A DNA stretch of 64,000 nt from the NCBI RefSeq assembly GCF_016599715.1, contig NZ_CP067019.1:2666001-2730000 (forward strand), read 5' to 3'. Made by a program: the position numbers and the translations under genes. Shown here one piece after another: positions 46,579 through 54,928 of this stretch; within the stretch, counting starts at the first letter, position 1, and each line of letters starts with the position of its first letter. This DNA is from Acinetobacter sp. CS-2 (GTDB lineage: Bacteria > Pseudomonadota > Gammaproteobacteria > Pseudomonadales > Moraxellaceae). The notes under the pieces were generated by a model. That model had not been told where the DNA came from, made no database searches, and saw only the letters and a program-made list of their open reading frames with translations.

Positions 46579-47082
46579 TTAAGGCTTATAGGATGAATTC
46601 AGAAGGTGTGTTCAGCGGACGCTTACCGAAAATTGGCAAAATTGCCGATCAGGGCCATACCCAGTCACTGACCTGGATCGGCCTGTTAACGCTGATTGTG
46701 AGCTGGTTTTTTCTTTATTTCGGTGGGCAGTCTTTGCTGAGTTATATGATTGGCTACGGCGTAATCAGTCTGGGGCTCACCATTGTGCACACCAGTAATC
46801 AAAATATTATTTTCCGTCTACGTCCAGATGCCAAATCGCGGATTAATTCTATTTATATGACTTCTTACTTTATTGGTGGAGCCTGTGGTTCTGCACTCGG
46901 AGTCTATGCATGGCATCATGGCGGCTGGAAGATGACCTGTATTGCAGGAGTGAGTCTGGTACTCTGCGCTGCTTTTTTTGCATTTCTGGATATGCGTTAT
47001 CACGCTCGCAGCGTGCCTCTTTCAAAATAAAATTGCAAATGAAACAGTTTTTGATCTTGCTGTCTATTTCAAATCATTCACC

Positions 47083-47727
47083 TCAGGATACTTGCACCAC
47101 GGGATAAAATGGCTGATTGAACTCTATATTTTCGACATTTTCCAATAAAATTTGGATAAAGCTCGGCACCAATACAGATAAAACACTCCAAGCATTGGCT
47201 AATTGTTTCCGGTTAATAGCACTATTGTAGGTCGCTCCGCCTCGACTTAACTGTTGATATAAAGTCGTCAAGCGACTAAACAGGGATACCAACAGGCTGA
47301 CTGAATCATGGTTTTGCAAGATGTGCTGGAGCTGTTGCTGTTCTGTGGCAAAAGCTGAGCGCCATGTTGCCTCACTGATTTTCTGATTACGCCAGTCCCA
47401 AAAACTTTGATAAAGATATGGATTACTCAGGAGTAATCGAATGCTTGAATGCTTTTTTTCCCAGAGGATGTGAAATATTTTTTGATCAACATCTTTATGG
47501 CACATCGAGCTGAGGAAATGTCTTAAGGTGTACTGTTCCTGATCGGCAGCTTGCTCCTGTGTATACAATGCATTAAATGCCACCCATACCGTAATAAACT
47601 GTAGATCAAGATCATCATGAAGTATCAGGGCTTTTTTAAACCAGCTTAAACTGCGCTGGATACGTAAATTAAAAGGCTTAGAATGTTCATTTTTTTTACT
47701 CCTATATATTTCTTCTAGAACCAACAT
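47083..47727 (-). CDS. HEPN-like (Apea-type) protein with degenerate active-site motif
   Basis: The protein has 214 residues, all helical. The order of phrases (ITVWVAFNALYT, LRHFLSSMCHKD, SSIRLLLSNPYLYQSFWDWR, GGATYNSAINRKQLANAWSVL and the end FYPVV) matches Apea-like HEPN proteins as I remember them. Those proteins usually carry RNxxxH just before GGAT; here it reads YQQLSRGGATYN, so Arg, Asn and His are all replaced. It would then not act as an RNase. It lies convergent with the broken MFS gene, left of the dusA island, so it is outside the island. Function unknown. Confidence 0.65.
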   Translation of the reverse strand: MLVLEEIYRSKKNEHSKPFNLRIQRSLSWFKKALILHDDLDLQFITVWVAFNALYTQEQAADQEQYTLRHFLSSMCHKDVDQKIFHILWEKKHSSIRLLLSNPYLYQSFWDWRNQKISEATWRSAFATEQQQLQHILQNHDSVSLLVSLFSRLTTLYQQLSRGGATYNSAINRKQLANAWSVLSVLVPSFIQILLENVENIEFNQPFYPVVQVS

Positions 47728-47849
47728 ATTATTTTCCCTGTTGTGGTCATATCTCCAACATACTAAAAAGTTAAATTACATACAAATTCTAAGCTGACTG
47801 CACAGTTGATTTTAAGACTTTAATAAAGGCAATGATCGCTGCAAGCGAC

Positions 47850-47878
47850 TGTCGATTTTTCATCAAACCCCGTATAAT
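47850..47878 (+). promoter_or_regulatory. Predicted dusA promoter
   Basis: TATAAT at 47873-47878, 37 bases before the dusA ATG, with a weak -35 (TGTCGA at 47850-47855, 17-base spacing). It now drives only a 22-residue remnant and may read into the island. Confidence 0.5.
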
Positions 47879-47914
47879 CCGCGCTTCGGTTTTTCATTAT
47901 TTCAGGTTTATGCC

Positions 47915-47983
47915 ATGACTGCTCTGCAATCTTTACAGCCTCGCATTTCGGTTGCGCCGATGATGGATTGGACGTACCAATAA
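47915..47983 (+). pseudogene. dusA: 5' remnant of tRNA-dihydrouridine synthase A, cut by the island
   Basis: The remnant is 22 codons and a TAA. The peptide MTALQSLQPRISVAPMMDWT is the start of an Acinetobacter-type DusA (SVAPMMDWT is the conserved FMN-barrel start); the following Tyr-Gln-stop is not DusA sequence. DusA makes dihydrouridine in tRNA D-loops. Islands that enter dusA usually bring a replacement 5' end, so a working dusA may exist at the right end of the island, outside the window. Confidence 0.9.
47951..47974. other. Attachment site (left) of the dusA-integrated island
   Basis: The segment around GTTGCGCCGATGATGGATTG and GACG is the conserved dusA target of dusA-specific tyrosine integrases. 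DusA coding agreement stops right after GACG, which marks the junction. The exact core cannot be set without the right end. Confidence 0.75.
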
Positions 47984-48030
47984 ATATTACCTTTTTATAA
48001 CAATCACTTATAATATTTTTAAATTTTAAA

Positions 48031-48049
48031 GGCGTAAATTTGGTGTAAA
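48031..48049. repeat. Two direct repeats near the left island end (possible integrase arm sites)
   Basis: GGCGTAAA (48031-48038) and GGTGTAAA (48042-48049) are spaced 11 bases, one helical turn, about 60 bases inside the junction. Tyrosine integrases bind such short arm repeats beside the core. The rest of the 309-base stretch 47984-48292 has no gene that I can see. Confidence 0.4.
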
Positions 48050-48292
48050 ATATCCGGTCATTATTATTTATTCTGATAATTTAATAGACAATCAAAGCTA
48101 AAAAAGTTAATAAAATATGCTTGAGATTAAAACCCAGCATCATCAAAGTCTATGAATACTAAAAAAGCAATGCTTATCTCAATTACGTGCCAAGGTGATA
48201 GTCATAATTTATGGTATAGCATTTACTTGATGCAGCGTAATTTGAACAGAAAATAAGGCTTCCCACAAACTAGCAGAAAGCCCTCAACTCAA

Positions 48293-48910
48293 TTATTTTG
48301 CAGGTTGTCCCCATTGGTTTGTTTCTTGCTTTGTTTCTGAAACCATCCAAATAAATAGAGGAATAATACCAATAATTGTCAATGAAATAAGCATCCACCA
48401 TCCAGAACGATTCACATCATGCAGTCGGCGTGCAAGAACAGATAAGTTTGGTAGTAAAAAGACTAAATACATCAACCCCATAATACCATTAAACCCATCT
48501 TCACTTAAGTCAAGTATGGCAGCAATTACCCCTAGTCCAAATCCGACAATAATCTGGAATAGATAGAAGTACCAATACTCTTTACGTCTTGCACGCCCCG
48601 AGAAATCGACATACTTCCGCATACATTTCATTGACCAGTCGAGAAGGTTATAATTTTCTTCATCTTTTAATTCTACAGCTGTGCCTGTTGATGCAGAAAG
48701 TTGTTTTTTTGCTGGAGCTTGAGCTGGATACTCAAGATAAATACCAACAGCCTGACCAGATTCACTGATATCAAAGTCGACTTGCTGTCCACGGCTTGGG
48801 GAAACATTTTCTTTCCACTCAGCACCTGCAAACTTATATCGATTATTATCTTGACCAGTAATAATCCCTTCATTTGTTTGAATACTAAAATCTAATAATG
48901 TACCCTTCAT
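48293..48910 (-). CDS. DUF805 membrane protein with N-terminal cold-shock/OB-like domain
   Basis: The protein has 205 residues. Residues about 1-60 form a small beta domain (GIITGQDNNRYKFAGAEW, then GQQVDFDISESGQAVGIYL) like a cold-shock or OB fold. Residues about 95-200 are DUF805: KYVDFSGRARRKEYWYFYLF, helices IIVGFGLGVIAAILD and GLMYLVFLLPNLSVLARRLH, then DVNRSGWWMLISLTIIG. Fusions of these two parts occur in Acinetobacter by my recall. Role unknown. It is the gene nearest the left island end. Confidence 0.8.
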   Translation of the reverse strand: MKGTLLDFSIQTNEGIITGQDNNRYKFAGAEWKENVSPSRGQQVDFDISESGQAVGIYLEYPAQAPAKKQLSASTGTAVELKDEENYNLLDWSMKCMRKYVDFSGRARRKEYWYFYLFQIIVGFGLGVIAAILDLSEDGFNGIMGLMYLVFLLPNLSVLARRLHDVNRSGWWMLISLTIIGIIPLFIWMVSETKQETNQWGQPAK

Positions 48911-49124
48911 TATGGTGTTGCCCCTTAATTTAATTTAATATTTTAATTTTCATTAAAATTTCGATTTTACAAAAAAGTGTTATATTTCATTTAATCAAAT
49001 TACTATTTTAGTATTATCTCCTCATTAAAGGCAATGAATTATAAGAATAATTTATTCTTATTTCATTTTTAAACATATATGGATTTTTTGATCATTTACA
49101 AGTCTAATATTGATTGAATATGAC

Positions 49125-52100
49125 TTATCCACTCGTCCAAGAATTCGACAAAGTCTCCGCCTGCTTCATTACCAACTCAATCGCTTCAGCTGCTTTGTCA
49201 GGTGGATACTTCCAACGCTGCAAGGTTCGACGAACTAAAATTTTCAGCTGAGCACGCACACTATCCCGAACCTGCCAATCTACTGTCGTTGACTTCCTAA
49301 GCTTCTCGGTAATTTCGCGGGCGATCTGTTTCAGCGTATCGTCTCCAAGCTCTCTGACGGCACTTTCATTGTTTGCCAAAGCATCATAGAAAGCGATTTC
49401 ATCAGGATTCAAACCAAGTGCAGCTTCACGCTGCATCTCTGCCTGAAATTCTTTTGCCATTTGAATGAGTTCTTCAATGACCTGAGAAGTTTCAATCGCT
49501 CGGTTATTGTATTTCCTCAAGGTTTCCTGCAAACGGTCAGAGAAGCGTTTTTCCTGTACCACATTGTTTCGCGTCTTTGCTTTAATGCCATCATTCAATA
49601 ACTTTTCCAGTAGTTCAACTGCCAAGTTACGGTATGGCATCTGCCGTACATCTTCTAAGAACTCATCTGATAGCAGACCAATGTTCGGTTTATCCAAACC
49701 ACACATTGCAAAGACATCTGTTACCCCATCAGCAATGACAGCATTATCCAGAATCTGTTTTAGCGTACTGTCTTTTTCCGCTTGCGACAGTTTACGATCT
49801 ACAGAGGTATGCTTGCTAATGACTGCTTTAATGGCTGAGTAAAAGGCAATTTCTTTGTGCAGGTTCTTCGCTTCATCCAAGGTGCTGCATAAAGAGAAGG
49901 CTTTATTGATTGCCAGAACTAAATCAAGAAAACGCTTTTTACCATCCTTCAAGCTCAGCACATAGTTAGCTGCGGGGATAATCAGTCGGTGTGCCTGAGT
50001 TTCGTAAGCACTTAAATCCATGCCTACCTGTTCATTGGTTTTAGCAAACATTCCCCGTATCGCATCCATCTTTTCAGCAAGAACCGCATAGGCTTCTTCT
50101 GCACGTAAAGTCGGCTCACCCTTCCCTTTGGCATCAGTATAAGTTTTTAAAGCTTGCTTCAATTCATTGGCAATGCCGATATAATCGACAACAAGACCAC
50201 CCTGCTTATCTTTAAATACCCGGTTCACGCGTGCAATTGCCTGCATGAGGTTATGGCCTTTCATTGGCTTATCGATATACATGGTGTGCGTACAAGGCGC
50301 ATCAAAACCTGTAAGCCACATATCGCGCACGATCACTAACTGCAAAGGATCGTTTACATCCTTAAAGCGTTTCTCAAGACGTTTTTTGACTTGCTTGTTG
50401 TAAATGTGAGGCTGTAACAATGGTTTATCTGAAGCTGAACCCGTCATCACAATTTTGATTTTGCCTTTTTCAGGATCAGGGTCATGCCAATCTGGACGTA
50501 AGGCAATAATCTCATTGTAAAGGTGGACACAGATCTCGCGGCTCATGGTCACAATCATGCCTTTACCTGCCGTCGCTTCAGTACGTGCTTCAAAGTGTGC
50601 GACTAAATCCGCAGCAATCTGTTTCAGCCGTGCTGAGGCACCCACCAGCTTTTCTAGTCGGCTCCACTCACTTTTAGTCTTTTCTCTGTTACCAACATCT
50701 TCTTCATCTTCTACAACCTCATCGACTTGATCAGATAAATCTTCAATTTCAGTCTGATTGATGTCCAGCTTTGCCAAGCGTGATTCGTAGTAGATTGGGA
50801 CGGTTGCACCATCATCGACGGCATCCTGAATGTCATAGATGGAAACATAGTCGCCAAAGACAGCTCTGGTGTCTTTATCCTCACTCGAAATAGGGGTTCC
50901 AGTAAAGCCAATAAAAGCAGCATTCTTTAAAGCATCACGCATATGCTTGGCATAGCCGAACTTGTACGTGCCATCATTGCTTAGCTTTGCTTTTAACCCA
51001 TATTGGCTACGATGTGCTTCATCTGACATCACAACAATATTGTGGCGTCCATTCAATAATGGATGCTCACTCTCACCATCTAGCAATGCGAACTTTTGCA
51101 CGGTGGTAAAGATGATCCCACCAGACTCACGCTCAGCTAAAAACCTTCTTAGCTCATCACGGTTATTGGCTTGTACTGGCGTTTGTTTTAATAAATCTTG
51201 AGCATTGCTAAAGGTTTCAAAAAGCTGTCCATCTAAGTCATTACGGTCAGTGACGATTAACAAGGTTGGGTTGTGCATGGCAGACTGCTGTAAAAGTTTA
51301 CCTGCATAGCAACACATGGAGATACTTTTACCCGAGCCTTGGGTATGCCAAACAACGCCTGCTTTTTTGTCCCCTGTCGGATTGGCTGCCGCAATGGTCG
51401 CTTGTACGGCTTCTCTAACCGCATGGAATTGATGGTAGCCTGCAATTTTCTTAATGGTTTTTTCGCCATCTGTTTCAAATAACACAAAGAATCGGATGTA
51501 ATCTAAAAACAATTCTCGATCAAAGAAGCCTCGAATAACTGTCTCTAACTCCCATTCTAAAACGGGTTTATCATCTTCATTCTTGATCGTACGCCACGGT
51601 AAAAAGCGTTCCTGATTCGCCGTCAGTGAACCGACACGTGCTGTTACACCATCACTGACTACCAAAGCTTCATTAAATACAAACAGATCCGAGATTTCTT
51701 CTTTGTAAGTTTGCAACTGGTTAAAGGCATCCCAGATATCTGCATTTTCATCGGTTGGGCTTTTTAGCTCCAACACGGCAAACGGAATACCATTGATAAA
51801 ACAGATGATGTCAGGGCGTCGAGGTTGTTTAGTGCCTAGAATCGTAAATTGATTGACCGCAACAAAACGGTTTTGATGCACATGATTAAAGTCCACCAAA
51901 AAAGCATGGTCGTGTACCCAATCGTCCTGTTTCTTATACGTAACAGGTACACCCTCCAACAACATACGATGGAAGGCACGGTTATTGGTCACTAAGTCCA
52001 GACTCTCAGGTTTACTGAGCTTCAATAAAACTTGCTCAAAACAGCTTACAGGTAAATGCGGATTCAAGCGTTCAAAGGCGGCCTGAACGTCAGCTTCCAA

Positions 52101-52229
52101 CAAAATCTGTTTATAATCTTTGCGTAGGGGATTACTGCTGTCAGGCGCAATATCAATACCATGAATGACTTCCCAACCATTTTCAGCGAACCAGTCTAAG
52201 CATAGGTTTTCGAGTTGTGTTTCGTTCAT
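49125..52229 (-). CDS. hsdR: Type I restriction endonuclease subunit R
   Basis: The protein has 1034 residues from the ATG at 52229, preceded by AGGGGGGA. The N-terminal nuclease carries the PD-ExK core in [20 protein letters not shown] (about residues 145-165). The translocase has Walker [17 protein letters not shown], the DEAH box [12 protein letters not shown] and motif VI ([14 protein letters not shown]). A helical C-terminus follows for HsdM contact. HsdR cuts unmodified DNA after ATP-driven translocation. It is the last gene of the island's restriction operon, separated from the others by about 184 bases, so it may have its own promoter. Confidence 0.96.
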   Translation of the reverse strand: MNETQLENLCLDWFAENGWEVIHGIDIAPDSSNPLRKDYKQILLEADVQAAFERLNPHLPVSCFEQVLLKLSKPESLDLVTNNRAFHRMLLEGVPVTYKKQDDWVHDHAFLVDFNHVHQNRFVAVNQFTILGTKQPRRPDIICFINGIPFAVLELKSPTDENADIWDAFNQLQTYKEEISDLFVFNEALVVSDGVTARVGSLTANQERFLPWRTIKNEDDKPVLEWELETVIRGFFDRELFLDYIRFFVLFETDGEKTIKKIAGYHQFHAVREAVQATIAAANPTGDKKAGVVWHTQGSGKSISMCCYAGKLLQQSAMHNPTLLIVTDRNDLDGQLFETFSNAQDLLKQTPVQANNRDELRRFLAERESGGIIFTTVQKFALLDGESEHPLLNGRHNIVVMSDEAHRSQYGLKAKLSNDGTYKFGYAKHMRDALKNAAFIGFTGTPISSEDKDTRAVFGDYVSIYDIQDAVDDGATVPIYYESRLAKLDINQTEIEDLSDQVDEVVEDEEDVGNREKTKSEWSRLEKLVGASARLKQIAADLVAHFEARTEATAGKGMIVTMSREICVHLYNEIIALRPDWHDPDPEKGKIKIVMTGSASDKPLLQPHIYNKQVKKRLEKRFKDVNDPLQLVIVRDMWLTGFDAPCTHTMYIDKPMKGHNLMQAIARVNRVFKDKQGGLVVDYIGIANELKQALKTYTDAKGKGEPTLRAEEAYAVLAEKMDAIRGMFAKTNEQVGMDLSAYETQAHRLIIPAANYVLSLKDGKKRFLDLVLAINKAFSLCSTLDEAKNLHKEIAFYSAIKAVISKHTSVDRKLSQAEKDSTLKQILDNAVIADGVTDVFAMCGLDKPNIGLLSDEFLEDVRQMPYRNLAVELLEKLLNDGIKAKTRNNVVQEKRFSDRLQETLRKYNNRAIETSQVIEELIQMAKEFQAEMQREAALGLNPDEIAFYDALANNESAVRELGDDTLKQIAREITEKLRKSTTVDWQVRDSVRAQLKILVRRTLQRWKYPPDKAAEAIELVMKQAETLSNSWTSG

Positions 52230-52383
52230 GGATTCCCCCCTATTCATTCAAATTTTAAATTCTGACTTTTAATAACCAAGATTGCTTATTCTATAAACAT
52301 TATCTTTTGTAACTGCTATTGAGACCTCATATCAGTTTGCTTATAATATGCCTAGCTCATCTACCATGCGTAGAAGGAGTAAC

Positions 52384-52408
52384 GAGACCGTCCTTTTTGG
52401 GCGGTTTC
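52384..52408 (-). terminator. Possible terminator/attenuator between the 166-codon gene and hsdR
   Basis: On the minus strand GAAACCGCCC, loop of about 5 As, GGACGGTCTC: a 10-bp stem with two mismatches, 6 bases after the stop of the upstream gene. No T-run. It might lower hsdR transcription relative to hsdM and hsdS. Confidence 0.35.
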
Positions 52409-52413
52409 AGCTT

Positions 52414-52914
52414 TTAAGACTTCCAAAATTCTTGCCATTTCTTTTTGTACCTCCTTCTTTGATGTTCATATTCGATATAATAAGCAGTCCAAGGAAGTAC
52501 ATACTCTCCACGATCTGCCACAATAACCATATAGCTAAAATCAGATAAGGCTAAAACATAACGCCATTCATTTGCCCCTCTTTTTTCCTTCCACCAAATC
52601 ACTTGACTGTCTAATTTATGTGGTACTTCAGAAAATCGATCTATCATGCAACGTACCCAAGCGATCCGTTCGCAACGTCTAAAATCTGGTAATCTTTCTA
52701 CCTCATCATCGCCAGTAGAAATCATGTGCCAAAAAGTAGCACTTTTACCTTCATATTCAGGGTGTCGTTTGAGTGCAACTCGCTTATTTCCCCAAATCGG
52801 GACACTATGCACAAAATCATGGATAAATTGCTGGTGTAACCGCTCTAGGTAATCTGACCACACACCATTCGAATCTTTAAAAAGTAGCAACTCTGGCAAC
52901 CAATCTTCACTCAT
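52414..52914 (-). CDS. Accessory protein of the restriction operon; possible BECR-fold RNase
   Basis: The protein has 166 residues, no signal or membrane segment. I do not recognise a named family with certainty. The middle GKSATFWHMISTGDDEVERL and PDFRRCERIAWVRCMIDRF leads into a C-terminal part WWKEKRGANEWRYVLALSDF, then VLPWTAYYIEYEHQRRRYKK. That order (basic helix, strand pair, 'TAYY', basic tail) resembles barnase-EndoU-colicin-RelE type nucleases associated with phages. It overlaps the DUF3800 gene by 4 bases (ATGA), so the two are produced together. It could be a toxin or effector held by the system. Low certainty. Confidence 0.6.
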   Translation of the reverse strand: MSEDWLPELLLFKDSNGVWSDYLERLHQQFIHDFVHSVPIWGNKRVALKRHPEYEGKSATFWHMISTGDDEVERLPDFRRCERIAWVRCMIDRFSEVPHKLDSQVIWWKEKRGANEWRYVLALSDFSYMVIVADRGEYVLPWTAYYIEYEHQRRRYKKKWQEFWKS

Positions 52915-53627
52915 CTAAAAGCTCCATGAGGACGACCATGCCAATGAAAAATATTAAACTTACTTTCTCTTAATAATGTTGAACGAGTTAATTCATAACC
53001 CGATCTTTTTTTAATTCTTTCAATGAGTTGTTGTTTTGCAGAGTTTTCAGACAACCCTCTATTAATATACCCAACTGCTCCAAGCAATAAGTCTGCAAGT
53101 TGCAATTGCTCTACCGCATGAGATTCTATAACCTGTACCCGCTCTACAATATTACGGTTGAAATCATACAAGTTATTGCAAAGCACATCATGCAATTTAT
53201 GTACTTTATCTGAACTCCGTGTGTCTTTTTTATCTAAATAAATCCGAAAGCTTACATGGGGCTTCAATACAGGCTCAATTAAAGTGAACATCATTTTATA
53301 ATACCATTCATCATGAGTCTGATTAAAAAGATCATGATTAATCTCAGATTTTTGAATCACCACACTTCGAAAATGTAAATCATCATCATCAAAAAAATAA
53401 TCTATAATGTCTTGATAAAATAAAACCTTAGATGGTGAGACTTTTGTCCACTTAATTTCAAAATCACTTGCTAGATTATGTCTTGCCTTAATTTCTCTTA
53501 GTCTAATTGCGATTTCTCTAGTTTTATCTAAAGGACACCAAATTAAACCTAGTGTCATTATTGTTTGCCCATCATTAGGTAAATGACAGCTTTCATCACA
53601 ATAAATATTAAAAACACTCACGTTCAA
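52911..53627 (-). CDS. DUF3800 protein (predicted RNase H-like nuclease), restriction-operon accessory
   Basis: The protein has 238 residues from TTG at 53627, or 236 from GTG at 53621. The DUF3800 pattern is present: YCDESCHLPNDG at the start (Asp-Glu-Ser), SFRIYLDKKDTR in the middle and HAVEQLQLADLLLGAVGYINRG near the end, giving the acidic residues of an RNase H-like core. DUF3800 proteins are often found near defence genes; activity is predicted only. It overlaps hsdS and the following gene by 4 bases each. Codon use here is more AT-rich than in hsdR or hsdM. Confidence 0.8.
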   Translation of the reverse strand: MNVSVFNIYCDESCHLPNDGQTIMTLGLIWCPLDKTREIAIRLREIKARHNLASDFEIKWTKVSPSKVLFYQDIIDYFFDDDDLHFRSVVIQKSEINHDLFNQTHDEWYYKMMFTLIEPVLKPHVSFRIYLDKKDTRSSDKVHKLHDVLCNNLYDFNRNIVERVQVIESHAVEQLQLADLLLGAVGYINRGLSENSAKQQLIERIKKRSGYELTRSTLLRESKFNIFHWHGRPHGAFR

Positions 53628-54928
53628 GCCACCTCACCCTGAAAACCCAATACACTAACCTTACCCGACAATAGTTTTGGTAATAGGGTATCTCTCAAAT
53701 CAGATAAGTTACTGGATTGAATACACTGAGTTTTCATCATTTCTAATATCTTGCCAACTTGAAAATCAAATTTTTCAATAACCTCTTTAGTTGGTACTAA
53801 AACAACTTGATTACGCAAAATATCTGTTTTTAAGTTTGTAAAAACACTACCATTACCCTGAGCAACTAGTTGAGTTCTTAATTTTAAGAATAAGAAATAT
53901 AAGTAATTATCTGAAAAATGTTTTTTTTGAGGAAAATATAACCATCCATCATGAATACATGCATCTAATTCTAAAAACTTAGGTAATCCGGGTGTTGCAC
54001 TATTTGTTAATATTAATGAACCTTTTTTGAGATAAACAGTTTTTCTCAGCCCTTCTTTTATAATAAATTCTTTTGTTTTAAATAAAAAAGGCGAAGGATC
54101 AGCTGTTGCATCAGCAATCTTAACCCATGGATATCCTGTAGGTGCCATAAAGTTTTGAATTGGTCTAGGGGAGCCACCTCGTTTAATTTCAAGAAAATTT
54201 CCTAAAGTTATTGCATCCCACCCCTTCGGCACCTCCCCTAGCTCACTTTCTACCAACTCATCAGGAAACAGTGCAGCCGTCGCTTGTAACTCTGCAAAAT
54301 CTTCCTTTGCCATTTGCTCAAGCTCAGCTTCGCTTTTACCGCTAATAGCACACATGGCAGCAAGCTCAGGATTTTTGCCCTCAAGTTTGGCTGCAATTTT
54401 GGCACGCACAGGGTCAAAGTCGATAAACCAACTTTTAAATATAGCTTGGGCGATAGACTCTAAGGTTTGGTTAATTTGGTTATTGAGATGGATTTTTTGG
54501 TCAAGCTTAATTAATGGCTCAACTAAGTTAATTCTTTTCTCAATACTATTTGGGATTTTAATTTCTAAACGATGCGCATTATCTCTATTTAATCCAGGCA
54601 CAGCTGCATCTGTATTCATATTCTCAAGCCCTAGCGAGGACAATAAATAATATACAAAATACGACTCGTCCAAAGAATCCTTAATGACATAAAAAGCTGT
54701 ATCACTAATCCAGCACTTTTCAGCACTTAAATGAACTTTCCCTACACTGCCTTTCCTGCCTATGATTACAGCATGTTGCTGTACTAGTGCTGAGTCAGAA
54801 TAGGTATATATGCCATTAGAACCATAAACTGGAATACCCATAGTTCTCTGATCGTCTTTTTTAATAGCTTTCCCATAAACAAAGGGAGAATATTCACCAA
54901 CCGTTGTTTTAAACCATCCATCACTCAC
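53624..54928 (-). CDS. hsdS: Type I restriction-modification specificity subunit S
   Basis: The protein has 434 residues with two target-recognition domains. The first starts at WFKTTVGEYSPFVYGKAIKK; the second starts after ELGEVPKGWDAITLGNFLEI. Conserved coiled-coil spacers are NQINQTLESIAQAIFKSWFIDFDPV, given here in its key part QAIFKSWFIDFDPV, and the C-terminal SDLRDTLLPKLLSGKVSV. Both halves are complete, so a bipartite DNA site is expected. GTG start overlapping the upstream stop (GTGA). Confidence 0.94.
   Translation of the reverse strand: MSDGWFKTTVGEYSPFVYGKAIKKDDQRTMGIPVYGSNGIYTYSDSALVQQHAVIIGRKGSVGKVHLSAEKCWISDTAFYVIKDSLDESYFVYYLLSSLGLENMNTDAAVPGLNRDNAHRLEIKIPNSIEKRINLVEPLIKLDQKIHLNNQINQTLESIAQAIFKSWFIDFDPVRAKIAAKLEGKNPELAAMCAISGKSEAELEQMAKEDFAELQATAALFPDELVESELGEVPKGWDAITLGNFLEIKRGGSPRPIQNFMAPTGYPWVKIADATADPSPFLFKTKEFIIKEGLRKTVYLKKGSLILTNSATPGLPKFLELDACIHDGWLYFPQKKHFSDNYLYFLFLKLRTQLVAQGNGSVFTNLKTDILRNQVVLVPTKEVIEKFDFQVGKILEMMKTQCIQSSNLSDLRDTLLPKLLSGKVSVLGFQGEVA

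Larger units (their letters stand above)
44052..46626 (-). mobile_element. IS66-family insertion sequence (2575 bp), complete
   Basis: The ends GTAAGCGTCCGCTGAAC (44052-44068) and its exact reverse complement (46610-46626) are terminal inverted repeats. CGAAAATT at 44044-44051 is repeated at 46627-46634 as the 8-bp target duplication expected for IS66. It carries tnpA, tnpB and tnpC on the minus strand, all intact by eye. The perfect repeats and duplication suggest a recent insertion. Confidence 0.96.
43251..47030 (+). pseudogene. MFS transporter gene interrupted by IS66
   Basis: The first part, 43251-44051, encodes helices 1 to about 7 of an MFS protein (CAGANYYCQPLIHSIQQYF, the MFS loop IVPMGDIVNKTKFIPL). 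The second part, 46635-47030, encodes the remaining helices (SLTWIGLLTLIVSWFFLYFGG, RINSIYMTSYFIGGACGSALG). Removing 44052-46634 (the IS plus one copy of the 8-bp duplication) joins ...STTKI with GKIADQGHTQS in frame. The intact protein would have about 398 residues. The start at 43251 is favoured by AAGGA at 43241-43245. It resembles AraJ/YnfM-type efflux proteins. As it stands the gene cannot make a whole transporter. Confidence 0.9.
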
